A stretch of DNA of 64,000 nucleotides from Streptomyces seoulensis (GTDB taxonomy: Bacteria > Actinomycetota > Actinomycetes > Streptomycetales > Streptomycetaceae), in NCBI RefSeq assembly GCF_004328625.1, contig NZ_CP032229.1, forward strand, positions 1,364,001 through 1,428,000, read 5' to 3'. Below are positions 40,839 through 50,136 of this stretch, one piece after another. The number at the start of each line of letters is the position of its first letter. Position 1 is the stretch's first letter. The notes beneath the pieces are model-generated. The model had not been told where the DNA came from. It saw nothing but the letters and a program-made list of their open reading frames with translations, and searched no databases. The position numbers were made by a program, and so were the translations under genes.

Positions 40839-42589
40839 CCCTTGATCCGAGCGTCGGAGACCGCGCCGAGCACCTGCTGGAGCACCTCGCCGCCGTGCGG
40901 CGGGAGAGACGGTTCGAAGGTCCAGGCGTGTCCGACCCAGGGATCGGCGAAATGGTCGTCAGGTGACGGCGTGAGTCGCGTCAGCGAACGCCACAGCGGG
41001 TCGAGCAACGGCCCGTACTCCCCCGCGTCCGCACGGTCCGCGACCAGCATCAGATGGACCCCGGCCGCCGGACCCTCGTCGGCGAGGAAGCGGAGCCGGG
41101 TCAGGGCGCGGTCGTCGAAGCCCTGCGGGAAGTCGTTGACGATCAGCAGCCGCCGGGCGGTGTCGAGGCCGTCCGGCAGCGCCTCGGTGGCGCCGCCGCC
41201 GATCGCCATCCGTACGAGGTCGACCCGCCGGGTGAGCGACTCCAGCGCCTGCGCGACGCCCGCCGTGCCCCTCGCGGGCGGCCCGGTCAGCGCGCCCGAA
41301 CGGGTGAGGGCACCGAGCGGCCCGGCTCCGGTCCCGGCCGGGTCGACGACCTCCACCGAGAACTCGCCCACCGGGTGGACGGCGAGCAGCCGCGCGGCGA
41401 GGGCCACGGCGACGTCCAGGGCCAGTCGGCGCCGCTCGGCGGAGTCGATGAAGTCGGCCCGTGTGGCGCCGCTGTCGACCCACAGGCCCCGCTCCAGCGG
41501 CAGCCTGACCAGCATCGGGATACGCAGGGACGCGCTCTCGGGGAGGTGGAGGTCGCCCAGCCGTACCGCCTGGGGCGGCTCGGCCGGCAGCCGGTGGCCC
41601 TGCCAGACCGGGCTGTCCCAGCGGGCGTACGCGGGCGGCAGCGCGGGTTCGACGACCTCCGCCTCGGCGGTGAGCTGGGCGAGGTCGCGGTCGTGAACCG
41701 CCCGCGCCCGGCCCATCAGCTCGTCGCGCCTGGCCTGGGCCCCTCGCCGTGCCGCGTCCCCGGCGCCGCCGGTCCGGGCACGTGGGTCGGCCAGGGCCTC
41801 GTCGATCTCGCGGTCCAGGCGGGCGGCGGCGAAGCCGGCCGCGCTCCGGAGGGCCGCCGTGGAGCGGGCCAGGTCCTCGAACATGCCCCAGACCTGGTTG
41901 TACAGCCGCTCCTCCATGGACCAGCCCACCGCGTCGCCCGCGACGGGCCGCGGCTGCCGGGAAGCCGGGCGGCCGGGGTGGGCGTAGTCGACCGGTCCGC
42001 TCCGGGACGGGCGGGCCTTTGAGGGGGCGGCGGCCTGTGCCGCCCCGAGGCGCCCCTCTTCGTGCATCGCCTCGGCCACCTCGCGGGCCTCGGGCAACCC
42101 CAGGTCCGCCAGGAGTGCGGTGAGGCCCTCCGCGTACCCCTGGCCGACGGCGCGCACCTTCCAGCCGCCCTGCCTGCGGTACAGCTCCAGCGCGACGACG
42201 GCCGACTCGGAGTCCAGCCCGGCGAGGGTGAAGCGGACGATCTCCGTGCCGTCGGCATCGGTGACGGTCGCTCGCGGGGCGCCGGTCGCGCCGAACCGGC
42301 TTTCCGCACCTGGCCGTTCGGGCAGGGCCAGCAGCACGGTGACGCGGTGCACGGCCTCGGGCAGCTCGCCCAGGTCGGCGGAGAGGCGGTGCTCGGCGGC
42401 CGCCGTGCGGGGCACCTCGATGCCGGGGAGGGCGGGGGCGCCGGGACGGGCGATCCGCTGGCCGTCGTGCACGCGGCCGCCCTCGTCACCGAGAGCGGCC
42501 GACACGAGCACGGGGACCTCGGCCGAGATCAGGATCTCCAGCCGGGTCCGGGGCAGCGGGTGGTTCTGCCCCCGCACCAGTTCGGCCAC
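40832..42589 (-). CDS. TerD-domain protein fused to a degenerate ATPase-like C-terminal domain
   Basis: A 585-residue protein. Residues 1-175 are a TerD-like beta domain (ELVRGQNHPLP, then GLDSESAVVALELYRRQGGWKVRAVGQGY). Residues about 185-310 are a charged, helical, probably coiled region. Residues about 320-585 resemble an FtsK/HerA-type ATPase core: LRIPMLVRLPLERGLWVDSG at the P-loop position, then VEVVDP, then LLIVNDFP as the Walker-B-like strand, and GVHLMLVADR. The P-loop position lacks the GK(S/T), so ATP hydrolysis is doubtful. The start is GTG, 46 bp after terD on the same strand, so they are probably cotranscribed. Related fusions occur in Streptomyces Ter gene groups. Function unknown; a Ca2+-linked stress role is inferred. 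Confidence 0.8.
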   Translation of the reverse strand: MAELVRGQNHPLPRTRLEILISAEVPVLVSAALGDEGGRVHDGQRIARPGAPALPGIEVPRTAAAEHRLSADLGELPEAVHRVTVLLALPERPGAESRFGATGAPRATVTDADGTEIVRFTLAGLDSESAVVALELYRRQGGWKVRAVGQGYAEGLTALLADLGLPEAREVAEAMHEEGRLGAAQAAAPSKARPSRSGPVDYAHPGRPASRQPRPVAGDAVGWSMEERLYNQVWGMFEDLARSTAALRSAAGFAAARLDREIDEALADPRARTGGAGDAARRGAQARRDELMGRARAVHDRDLAQLTAEAEVVEPALPPAYARWDSPVWQGHRLPAEPPQAVRLGDLHLPESASLRIPMLVRLPLERGLWVDSGATRADFIDSAERRRLALDVAVALAARLLAVHPVGEFSVEVVDPAGTGAGPLGALTRSGALTGPPARGTAGVAQALESLTRRVDLVRMAIGGGATEALPDGLDTARRLLIVNDFPQGFDDRALTRLRFLADEGPAAGVHLMLVADRADAGEYGPLLDPLWRSLTRLTPSPDDHFADPWVGHAWTFEPSLPPHGGEVLQQVLGAVSDARIKGK

Positions 42590-42635
42590 CGTCGCCGTCC
42601 CCCTGTGTCGTGTGGTGCCGCGCGCCGGGCGGGTC

Positions 42636-43214
42636 CTACAGGTGCGGCAGGATCGCCGGCATCAGGTCCTGGAAGGTGCGCCCGTTGGCCGGCTCGCCCA
42701 GCGCGGTCATCGTCCAGCCGGCGCCCTGACGGTGCACCTTGGCCATGATCTGCGCGGTGTACTCGCCGCCGCCCGCCAGCGTGTAGCGCGCGAGTTCCTG
42801 GCCGTTGGTCTCGTCCACCAGGCGGCAGAACGCGTTCTGCACCTCCTGGAAGGTCTGCCCGGTGAAGGAGTTCACCGTGAAGACGATCTGGTCGACGTGC
42901 GGCGGGACCCGCTGAAGGTCCACCAGCACGGCCTCGTCGTCGCCGCCCTGCCCGACACCGCCGACGAGGTTGTCACCGGTGTGCCGCACGGAGCCGTCGT
43001 CGCTCACCAGATGACGGAAGAAGACCACGTCGACCGGCTGCTTCTCCGCGAAGAGGACCGCCGAGGCGTCCAGGTCGATCTCGCGGGTGCGCGAGCCGAA
43101 CAGCCCGCGCCGCTTCGCCGCCTGCCAGCCGAGACCCATACGGACCGCGGTCAGGGTGGCACCGTCCTTCTTCTCCAGGCTGATGGCCTGGCCCTTGGTC
43201 ATGTTGACGGTCAC
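42636..43214 (-). CDS. TerD-family stress protein
   Basis: A 192-residue TerD/CABP-type protein, a family that binds Ca2+ through acidic loops and is linked to tellurite, oxidative and envelope stress. It shows MTKGQAISLEKKDGATLTAVRMGLGW, the REIDLDASAVLF strand, LVSDDGSVRHTGDNLVGG with the acidic Ca2+-binding residues, GGDDEAVLVDL, and GQELARYTLAGGG. The RRGLFGSRTR insertion before the first acidic strand is the usual form in Streptomyces. It is the first gene of a probable operon with the TerD-ATPase fusion; uvrB lies upstream on the same strand but 156 bp away. Confidence 0.92.
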   Translation of the reverse strand: MTVNMTKGQAISLEKKDGATLTAVRMGLGWQAAKRRGLFGSRTREIDLDASAVLFAEKQPVDVVFFRHLVSDDGSVRHTGDNLVGGVGQGGDDEAVLVDLQRVPPHVDQIVFTVNSFTGQTFQEVQNAFCRLVDETNGQELARYTLAGGGEYTAQIMAKVHRQGAGWTMTALGEPANGRTFQDLMPAILPHL

Positions 43215-43370
43215 GGCTGAATCCCCTCTCGGTGTTCCCCTGTTGCCGCGCGTCGCGCGGTTGCCCAGAACCCTACGCAGCGTCGCCGACCGTGCCGAAC
43301 CCCGGCCCGCGCTTTGTGTCGGTGTTGCAACACTGGGCGCGTACGCCGAGGTCCGTGGGGGTCGGGAGGG

Positions 43371-45518
43371 TCAGGCGAGGCCGGCCTCCCGCATCTGGCG
43401 CAGTTCCTTCTTCATCTCGGACACCTCGTCGCGCAGCCGGGCGGCGATCTCGAACTGGAGCTCCGCGGCGGCCGCGCGCATCCGGTCCGTCATCTCCTCG
43501 ATCTGTCCGGCGAGTTCGGCGGCCGGCTGGTCGGTGGGCTGCGTCTTGTCCTTGGCCTTCGTCTTGGCCGCCTTCGCCTTGGCGTCCGCCGTCGCCTTGC
43601 CGCCGAGGCTGGGCACCGGCGTCTTGGGCGCCTTGCCGTCCTTGTGCTGGCGGTAGCCGGTGCCGAGGAGCTGCTCGGTGTCGACGTCCTCGCGGGCGAT
43701 CTGCGCGACGATGTCGTTGATCTTCTTGCGCAGCGGCTGCGGGTCGATGCCGTGGGCCGTGTTGTAGGCGACCTGCTTCTCACGGCGCCGGTTGGTCTCG
43801 TCGATGGCCTTCTCCATCGCCGGGGTGATCTTGTCGGCGTACATGTGGACCTGGCCGGAGACGTTGCGCGCCGCGCGGCCGATGGTCTGGATCAGCGAGG
43901 TGCCGGAGCGCAGGAAGCCCTCCTTGTCGGCGTCCAGGATGGCCACCAGGGACACCTCGGGCAGGTCGAGGCCCTCGCGCAGCAGGTTGATGCCGACCAG
44001 GACGTCGTACTCACCGGCGCGCAGCTCGCGCAGCAGCTCCACCCGGCGCAGGGTGTCGACGTCGCTGTGCAGATAGCGGACCTGGATGCCGAGTTCGACG
44101 AAGTAGTCGGTGAGGTCCTCGGCCATCTTCTTGGTGAGCGTGGTGACCAGGACACGCTCGTCCTTGTCGGTGCGCTCGCGGATCTCGTGCACCAGGTCGT
44201 CGATCTGGCCCTCGGTGGGCTTGACCACGACCTCGGGGTCGACCAGGCCGGTCGGGCGGATGATCTGCTCCACCACGCCGTCGCCCCGCGACAGCTCATA
44301 GGCGCCCGGGGTCGCCGACAGGTAGACCGTCTGCCCGATGCGCCCCTGGAACTCCTCCCACTTCAGCGGGCGGTTGTCCAGCGCGGACGGCAGCCGGAAG
44401 CCGTGGTCGACCAGGGTGCGCTTGCGGGAGGCGTCGCCCTCGTACATGGCGCCGATCTGCGGGACGGTGACGTGCGACTCGTCGATGACCAGCAGGAAGT
44501 CGTCCGGGAAGTAGTCCAGCAGGGTGTTCGGCGGGGAGCCGGGGAGGCGGCCGTCGAAGTGCATCGAGTAGTTCTCCACGCCGGAGCAGGTGCCGATCTG
44601 GCGGAGCATCTCGATGTCGTAGGTGGTGCGCATCCGCAGGCGCTGGGCCTCCAGGAGCTTGCCCTGCTTCTCCAGCTCGGCCAGACGCTCCCCCAGCTCC
44701 TTCTCGATGCCGTTGACGGCGCGCTCCATGCGCTCCGGTCCGGCGACGTAGTGGGAGGCGGGGAAGACGTAGAGCTGCTGGTCCTCGCTGATGATCTCGC
44801 CGGTGATCGGATGCAGCGTGGAGAGCGCCTCGATCTCGTCGCCGAACATCTCGATGCGGACGGCCAGCTCCTCGTAGACCGGGAAGATCTCGATGGTGTC
44901 GCCGCGCACGCGGAAGGTGCCGCGCGAGAAGGCGGTGTCGTTGCGCGTGTACTGGATGTCGACGAAGCGGCGCAGCAGGTCGTCGCGGTCGATCTCCTCG
45001 CCGACCTTCAGCGGGACCATGCGGTCCACGTACTCCTGCGGGGTGCCCAGGCCGTAGATGCACGAGACGGAGGCGACCACGACCACGTCACGGCGGGTGA
45101 GCAGGGAGTTCGTCGCCGAGTGGCGCAGGCGCTCGACCTCCTCGTTGATCGAGGAGTCCTTCTCGATGTAGGTGTCCGACTGCGGGACGTACGCCTCGGG
45201 CTGGTAGTAGTCGTAGTACGAGACGAAGTACTCGACCGCGTTGTTGGGGAGCAGCTCGCGGAACTCGTTGGCCAGCTGGGCGGCCAGGGTCTTGTTCGGC
45301 GCCATGACCAGGGTGGGGCGCTGGAGCTTCTCGATCATCCACGCGGTGGTGGCGGACTTGCCGGTGCCGGTCGCGCCGAGCAGTACGACGTCCTTCTCGC
45401 CGCCCCGCACGCGCTTGGCCAGGTCGGCGATGGCCGCCGGCTGGTCGCCGCTGGGCTGGTAGGGGCTGACGACCTCGAAGGGCGCCACCGTGCGTTCGAT
45501 CTTTGAAACGGGCCGCAT
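43371..45518 (-). CDS. uvrB: Excinuclease ABC subunit B
   Basis: Helicase-like damage verification subunit of nucleotide excision repair. The 715-residue product has Walker [14 protein letters not shown], the DNA-probing beta-hairpin around [13 protein letters not shown], motif II region [10 protein letters not shown], motif [11 protein letters not shown], and a C-terminal UVR motif ([27 protein letters not shown]) that binds UvrC. A long Lys/Ala segment lies at about 640-670. The frame is open far upstream, but ATG at 45518 ([11 protein letters not shown]) begins the homology, and the -10 TACGGT ends exactly 7 nt before it, which supports a leaderless start at that ATG. Promoter: RecA-independent damage type. 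Confidence 0.97.
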   Translation of the reverse strand: MRPVSKIERTVAPFEVVSPYQPSGDQPAAIADLAKRVRGGEKDVVLLGATGTGKSATTAWMIEKLQRPTLVMAPNKTLAAQLANEFRELLPNNAVEYFVSYYDYYQPEAYVPQSDTYIEKDSSINEEVERLRHSATNSLLTRRDVVVVASVSCIYGLGTPQEYVDRMVPLKVGEEIDRDDLLRRFVDIQYTRNDTAFSRGTFRVRGDTIEIFPVYEELAVRIEMFGDEIEALSTLHPITGEIISEDQQLYVFPASHYVAGPERMERAVNGIEKELGERLAELEKQGKLLEAQRLRMRTTYDIEMLRQIGTCSGVENYSMHFDGRLPGSPPNTLLDYFPDDFLLVIDESHVTVPQIGAMYEGDASRKRTLVDHGFRLPSALDNRPLKWEEFQGRIGQTVYLSATPGAYELSRGDGVVEQIIRPTGLVDPEVVVKPTEGQIDDLVHEIRERTDKDERVLVTTLTKKMAEDLTDYFVELGIQVRYLHSDVDTLRRVELLRELRAGEYDVLVGINLLREGLDLPEVSLVAILDADKEGFLRSGTSLIQTIGRAARNVSGQVHMYADKITPAMEKAIDETNRRREKQVAYNTAHGIDPQPLRKKINDIVAQIAREDVDTEQLLGTGYRQHKDGKAPKTPVPSLGGKATADAKAKAAKTKAKDKTQPTDQPAAELAGQIEEMTDRMRAAAAELQFEIAARLRDEVSEMKKELRQMREAGLA

Positions 45519-45525
45519 GGCATCA

Positions 45526-45548
45526 ACCGTACGACCCCCCACTGACAA
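45526..45548 (-). promoter_or_regulatory. RecA-NDp-type DNA-damage promoter of uvrB
   Basis: TTGTCAGTG (45548-45540), 8 nt, TACGGT (45531-45526) on the minus strand. The predicted transcription start coincides with the uvrB start codon. Confidence 0.85.
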
Positions 45549-45559
45549 CGGGTCGGGAG

Positions 45560-46435
45560 TCAGTGGCGCTGCGGGGTGCGGGAGCCGTGGGCGTCGGCGT
45601 GGACCGGCTCCCGGAGCGGCCGCCGCGGAGGACGAACGCGCTGGTGGGAGGGTACGTCGGCGGCCGGGACGCCCGGCTTGGACTCCTCGGGGACGCGGAG
45701 CGGCGCGCCCTTGACCATCAGGGGGTCGAACATCACGACGACGGCCGCGAGGAGCAGGAGGGCGAGCGGTCCGATGAGGATCGGCGCGAGCACGGCGGCG
45801 GGCGAGCCGCTGGTCGCGGTGCCGGGGGTGCCGTGCAGGTGGACGGTGAGGCCGGCCATGCCGGTGTAGTGCATGCCGCTGACGGCGAGGCCCATGACGA
45901 GGCTGGCGCCGATGCTGCCCCGCCATCCCCTGACGTGTCCGGCGGCCCAGAGGGCGACGGTGGCGGCCACGACGGCGATGACGACGGACGCGACGACACC
46001 GGTGATGTCGTAGGTGAACCGTCCGTCGAAGCGCATGCCGGCCATGCCGAGGTAGTGCATCGAGGCGACGCCCAGGCCGGTGATCGTGCCGCCGGTGACG
46101 AGCGAGGTGCCGGTGGCGCCCCGGTAGCCGATGATGAAGATCCCGACGCCCACCATGACGACGGCCAGGCCGAGGCTGGCGAAGGTCATCGGTTTGTCGA
46201 ACCGGATCGGTGTCTCGTCGATGGAGAAGCCCATCATGGCGATGAAGTGCATGGTCCAGATGCCGGAGCCGATCGCGGTCGAGCCCAGGGCCAGCCACGC
46301 GGGCCGCCAGGAGTGGGTGACCAGCAGGGACCGGGTGGTGCAGCGCAGGCCGAGAGCACCGCCCAGGCAGGCCATCACATAGCCCAGGAGGGGGGTGACC
46401 ACCCCGTAGCTGAATCCATCGATCGTGCCTCGCAT
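45560..46435 (-). CDS. MHYT-domain membrane sensor protein
   Basis: A 291-residue integral membrane protein with seven hydrophobic segments of the MHYT type, a proposed sensor of oxygen, CO or NO through copper bound by Met and His residues. The repeated signatures are [22 protein letters not shown] and [11 protein letters not shown]. The hydrophilic C terminus (about 230-291) is basic and Pro-rich with no GGDEF/EAL output domain, so it is a stand-alone MHYT protein. It is upstream of uvrB on the same strand but is separated from it by the uvrB damage promoter. Divergent from the GDPD gene. Confidence 0.92.
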   Translation of the reverse strand: MRGTIDGFSYGVVTPLLGYVMACLGGALGLRCTTRSLLVTHSWRPAWLALGSTAIGSGIWTMHFIAMMGFSIDETPIRFDKPMTFASLGLAVVMVGVGIFIIGYRGATGTSLVTGGTITGLGVASMHYLGMAGMRFDGRFTYDITGVVASVVIAVVAATVALWAAGHVRGWRGSIGASLVMGLAVSGMHYTGMAGLTVHLHGTPGTATSGSPAAVLAPILIGPLALLLLAAVVVMFDPLMVKGAPLRVPEESKPGVPAADVPSHQRVRPPRRPLREPVHADAHGSRTPQRH

Positions 46436-46713
46436 GCGCGGCTGTTCCTCGCCTTCTCGCGTCCCTCTACCGACGCGATGTTCCCCCTGCCCCGCATCGC
46501 TGTGGCGGCCGGGGCTGTCGGAGAGAGTATGGCTGCCACCGGAATGGTCGAATGATTTTCCGGCAAAGAAACACGGCCTTACCTCACTTGTGCGCCACCG
46601 GTGTGCGGAGTTGGCCCCCGGCGTTCATCGTGTGGCCGTTCTGCGCTCCTGTGCCGTTGACGCTCTGCTGTCACTCTGGAGCTGTTGGTATTCGCCGGAC
46701 GTGAGGAGTACGC

Positions 46714-47583
46714 ATGCACGCGCACGCAGTCGCCGTTGCGGCCACCGCGGCCCTGGGGGCGACGGTCCTGCTGAGTCCCGGCTCCGACGGCCGGCCGGCC
46801 AAGGCGGCGCAGCCCACGGTGGTCGCCCACCGCGGGGCCTCCGCGTACGCGCCCGAGAACACGCTGTCCTCCATCGACAAGGCGGCGAAGCTGGGCTTCT
46901 CCTGGGTGGAGAACGACGTGCAGCGCACCAAGGACGGCAAGCTGGTCGTCATCCACGACGACAGCCTGGCGCGCACCACGAACGTCGAGGACGTCTTCCC
47001 GGGCCGGGCGCCCTGGAAGGTCAAGGACTTCACGGCGGCGGAGATCGCCCGGCTGGACGCGGGGAGCTGGTTCTCCCCGGCCTACGCGGGCGCGCGCGTG
47101 CCGACGCTGGAGCGCTACGTGCGCCGGGTCGAGCACAACCACGAGAAGCTGCTGCTGGAGGTCAAGAACCCCGAGCTGTATCCGGGCATCGAGGCGCAGA
47201 TCCTGAAGACCCTGAGCAACGAGGGCTGGCTGGACCACGCGCACCGGAACCGGCTGATCGTGCAGAGCTTCAGCGCGGACAGCATCCGTACCGTGCACCA
47301 GCTCAAGCCCGCGCTGACCACCGGCTACCTGGGCCGCCCGAAGGTCACCGAGCTGAGCGGGTACGCCCGGTTCGCCGACCTGGTCAACCCGGCGTACGCG
47401 GACATCTCCGCGAGCTACGTCTCGACCGCGCACGCCCTGAAGGGGCCGCACGGCAAGCCCCTCCGGGTCTTCACCTGGACGGTGAACGACGCGGCCACGG
47501 CGCGCAAGGTCCGGGGCTACGGCGTCGACGGCATCATCACCAACAAGCCGGACGTGGTGCGCACGGCCCTCAGCGCCGACTGA
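46714..47583 (+). CDS. Secreted glycerophosphodiester phosphodiesterase
   Basis: A 289-residue exported GDPD that should release glycerol-3-phosphate from phospholipid headgroup esters. The N terminus is a signal peptide (hydrophobic VAVAATAALGATVLL; probable cleavage near AKAA). The TIM-barrel domain has the catalytic VVAHRGASAYAPENT (His and Glu-Asn), ENDVQRTKDGKLVVIHDD with metal-binding Glu/Asp and His, LLLEVKNPE, and TWTVND near the C terminus. GAGGAG lies 6 nt before the ATG. Enzymes of this type are often phosphate-regulated, but no clear PHO box was seen here. Confidence 0.93.
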   Translation: MHAHAVAVAATAALGATVLLSPGSDGRPAKAAQPTVVAHRGASAYAPENTLSSIDKAAKLGFSWVENDVQRTKDGKLVVIHDDSLARTTNVEDVFPGRAPWKVKDFTAAEIARLDAGSWFSPAYAGARVPTLERYVRRVEHNHEKLLLEVKNPELYPGIEAQILKTLSNEGWLDHAHRNRLIVQSFSADSIRTVHQLKPALTTGYLGRPKVTELSGYARFADLVNPAYADISASYVSTAHALKGPHGKPLRVFTWTVNDAATARKVRGYGVDGIITNKPDVVRTALSAD

Positions 47584-47601
47584 TCCCGGCACCGGGGCCC
47601 G

Positions 47602-47624
47602 TTGTCGGTGGCGGGTCGTAACGT
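47602..47624 (+). promoter_or_regulatory. RecA-NDp-type DNA-damage promoter of ogt
   Basis: TTGTCGGTG (47602-47610), 8 nt, TAACGT (47619-47624). The -10 ends 7 nt before the ATG at 47632, so transcription should begin at the start codon, as at uvrB. Confidence 0.85.
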
Positions 47625-47631
47625 GGTCGGC

Positions 47632-48186
47632 ATGGACAGCCAGGGGCAGGACGGACAGCGGGTCGTGTGGGCGGTCGTGGACAGCCGCATCGGTCCGCTG
47701 ATGCTGGCCGCGAGCGGCCAGGGACTGGTCAACGTGGTCTTTCACGCCACCGGCCCGGTGTGCGAGCGCGCGCTGAGCCGGCTGGCGGCGCGGTACGGCA
47801 CCGAGCCGGTCGAGGAGCCGGGCGCGCCCCTGCTGGCCGAGGCGATACGGCAGGTCGAGGCGTATCTGGCGGGCGAGCGCCGGGCCTTCGACCTGCCGCT
47901 GGACTGGTCGCTGATCTCCGGCTTCAACCGGGCGGTGCTGCGCGAGCTGGCCGACGGCGTGCCGTACGGCACGGTGGTCGGCTACGGCGATCTGGCCCGG
48001 CGGGTCGGTCAGCCGGGCGGGGCGCAGGCGGTGGGCACGGCGATGGGGGCCAACCCGCTGCCGGTCGTGGTGCCGTGTCACCGGGTGGTGGAGAGCGACG
48101 GCGGGATCGGGGGGTTCGGGGGCGGTCTGGAGACGAAGCGGCAGTTGCTCGCGCTGGAGGGTGTGCTGCCCGAGCCGCTGTTCTGA
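47632..48186 (+). CDS. ogt: Methylated-DNA--[protein]-cysteine S-methyltransferase
   Basis: Suicide repair protein that removes methyl groups from O6-methylguanine onto its own cysteine. The product is 184 residues from ATG 47632. The active-site motif is VVPCHRVV, with the helix-turn-helix DNA-binding segment VPYGTVVGYGDLARRVGQPGGAQAVGTAMGANP before it and GGFGGGLETKRQLLALEG after. The TTG at 47602 is in frame, but it falls inside the promoter -35 sequence, so the ATG is chosen. It has a damage-type promoter identical in layout to that of uvrB. Confidence 0.96.
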   Translation: MDSQGQDGQRVVWAVVDSRIGPLMLAASGQGLVNVVFHATGPVCERALSRLAARYGTEPVEEPGAPLLAEAIRQVEAYLAGERRAFDLPLDWSLISGFNRAVLRELADGVPYGTVVGYGDLARRVGQPGGAQAVGTAMGANPLPVVVPCHRVVESDGGIGGFGGGLETKRQLLALEGVLPEPLF

Positions 48187-48276
48187 CGGTGCCTCCGGCC
48201 GATTCCGGGGCCCGGCGTTTGGCCGGGGGCCGCGCCCGCCAGGAATGAGGGGAGGCGACTGACGGGAGGCGGGCGC

Positions 48277-49185
48277 GTGGTGCTGGTGTTGTCGGAGGAG
48301 GTCCGGGAGGCGACAGGCGCCGGACGGCCGGTGGTGGCCCTGGAGTCCACGATCATCGCGCACGGGCTGCCGCGCCCGCGCAATCTCCAGGTGGCGCTGG
48401 AGCTGGAGGACGTGGTCCGGCGCGAGGGGGCCGTTCCGGCCACGATCGCCGTGCTCGACGGGCAGCCGCATGTCGGTCTGGACAAGGGCCAGTTGGAGCG
48501 GGTCGCCAACGAGGACGGCATCCGCAAGCTGGGCCACCGGGACCTGCCGCTCGCCGTGGCGTCCGGGGCGAGCGGGGCCACCACCGTGTCGGCGACGGCA
48601 CAGTTGGCGGCGCTGGCCGGCCTCCGGGTGTTCGCCACCGGCGGCCTGGGCGGGGTGCACCGGGAGTGGACGGCGACCCAGGACGAGTCGGCCGACCTGG
48701 GGCTGCTGGCCCGGACCCGGATCACCGTGGTGTGCGCGGGCGTGAAGTCGATCCTTGACGTGCCGGCCACCTTGCAGCGGCTGGAGACGCTGGGCGTGGC
48801 CGTCGCCGGTTACCGCACCGAGCGGTTCCCCGGTTTCTATCTGTCCGACTCGGGCCATCCGGTGGACTGGACGCTGCGGGACCCGGAGCAGGTCGCGGAG
48901 GTCATGCGCGCTCAGGACGCCCTCGGCGAACCGGAGTCGGCGCTGATCGTGGCCAACCCGGTCCCGCCGGAGCAACAGCTCGACCCCGGGCTGCACGCTC
49001 GCGTGCTGGACGAGGCGCTGCGGGCCTGCGAGGCGGAGGGGATCACCGGCCAGGCCGTCACCCCGTTCCTGCTGGCTCACCTCGTCCGGCACACGGACGG
49101 GGCGTCGCTGCGCGCCAACCTGGCCGCGGTGCGCGGCAATGTGGAGCTGGCGGCGCGGATCGCAACGGCGTGGGCGATGAGGTGA
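48277..49185 (+). CDS. psuG: Pseudouridine-5'-phosphate glycosidase
   Basis: Splits pseudouridine 5'-phosphate into uracil and ribose-5-phosphate (reversible), the second step of pseudouridine salvage. The 302-residue product has the conserved ALESTIIAHGLPRPRNL (with the catalytic glutamate), VASGASGATTVSATAQLAALAG, VFATGGLGGVHR, and CAGVKSILDVPATLQRLETLGV with the Schiff-base lysine. The start is GTG with GGGAGG upstream. It overlaps the following PfkB kinase by 4 nt (GTGA), the usual partner that makes the substrate. Confidence 0.95.
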   Translation: MVLVLSEEVREATGAGRPVVALESTIIAHGLPRPRNLQVALELEDVVRREGAVPATIAVLDGQPHVGLDKGQLERVANEDGIRKLGHRDLPLAVASGASGATTVSATAQLAALAGLRVFATGGLGGVHREWTATQDESADLGLLARTRITVVCAGVKSILDVPATLQRLETLGVAVAGYRTERFPGFYLSDSGHPVDWTLRDPEQVAEVMRAQDALGEPESALIVANPVPPEQQLDPGLHARVLDEALRACEAEGITGQAVTPFLLAHLVRHTDGASLRANLAAVRGNVELAARIATAWAMR

Positions 49186-50123
49186 CCGGCGGCCCGGCGG
49201 GAGGGCTGCTGGTCGTCGGGGACGTGATCACCGACGTGGTGGCCCGGCACCGGGGTCCGCTCGCCGCGCGCACCGACACGGCCGCGGTGATCCGGACCCT
49301 GCCGGGCGGCGCGGGCGCCAACGTGGCGTGCTGGGCCGCCGACGCGGGCTGCGCGGACGTGACGCTGCTGGCGCGGGTGGGCGCGGACGCCGCGCGATGG
49401 CACGAGCGGGAGCTGCTGGCGGCCGGGGTGCGGCCACGGCTGGTGGTGGACCCGGTGGCACCGACCGGCACGGTGATCTGCCTGGTCGACGGCGAGGCGG
49501 CGGCCGAGCGCACGTTCCTCACCTCCAGCGGGGCTTCGCTGCGGCTCAAACCGGCCGACTGGTCGGAGCGGTTGCTCGACGGGGTGGCCCGGCTGCATCT
49601 GTCGGGGTACCTGCTGTTCGCCGAGTCCAGCCGGGCGCTGGCCGGGACCGCGCTGGCGGCGGCGCGGGCGCGCGGGGTGCCGGTCAGTCTGGACCCGGCT
49701 TCGGCGGGGTTCCTCGCGCGGTTCGGGACGGACCGGTTCCTTCGGTTCGCCAAGCAGCTCGATGTGCTGCTGCCCAGCCGCGACGAGGTGTGCCTGCTCA
49801 CGGGCGTGTCCGACTGGGCCGACGCGGCGGCGGAGCTGAGCGGGCTCGGGCCGGTGGTGGTGGCCAAGTCAGGGGCGGAGGGAGCGCTGGTGGCGCGGTC
49901 GGGGGAGGTGAGCGCCCGGGTCCCGGCGGTGCCGGCACGGCCGGCGGACAGTACGGGTGCCGGGGACGCGTTCACCGGCGCGTTCCTCGCGGCTCTGGTG
50001 GCGGGCGCCCCCGCCGAGGCCGCCGCGGAGTGGGGGTGCCGGGCCGGGGCGCGGGCGGTGGAGCACGTGGGCGGACGGCCGCCGCGCCCGGACGACGACG
50101 GCCGGGCGCCGCCCGCCCCCTGA
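49182..50123 (+). CDS. psuK: PfkB-family kinase, probable pseudouridine kinase
   Basis: A 313-residue ribokinase-fold kinase. It shows LLVVGDVITDVV, the first signature GGAGANVACWAADAG, and the second DSTGAGDAFTGAFLAAL with the catalytic Asp of GAGD. The GTG at 49182 overlaps the psuG stop (GTGA), and a GTG at 49170 is possible. Coupling with psuG makes pseudouridine the likely substrate, but sequence alone does not fix it; a general sugar kinase is the alternative. No pseudouridine transporter gene is adjacent. Confidence 0.85.
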   Translation: MTGGPAGGLLVVGDVITDVVARHRGPLAARTDTAAVIRTLPGGAGANVACWAADAGCADVTLLARVGADAARWHERELLAAGVRPRLVVDPVAPTGTVICLVDGEAAAERTFLTSSGASLRLKPADWSERLLDGVARLHLSGYLLFAESSRALAGTALAAARARGVPVSLDPASAGFLARFGTDRFLRFAKQLDVLLPSRDEVCLLTGVSDWADAAAELSGLGPVVVAKSGAEGALVARSGEVSARVPAVPARPADSTGAGDAFTGAFLAALVAGAPAEAAAEWGCRAGARAVEHVGGRPPRPDDDGRAPPAP

Positions 50124-50136
50124 GCCCGGCGGCAGC

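Noticed and set aside
46620..46660. PHO-box-like GTTC repeats before the GDPD gene
   Set aside because: The two GTTC copies are 15 bp apart, not the 11-bp direct repeat units of Streptomyces PHO boxes, and the rest of the units does not fit.
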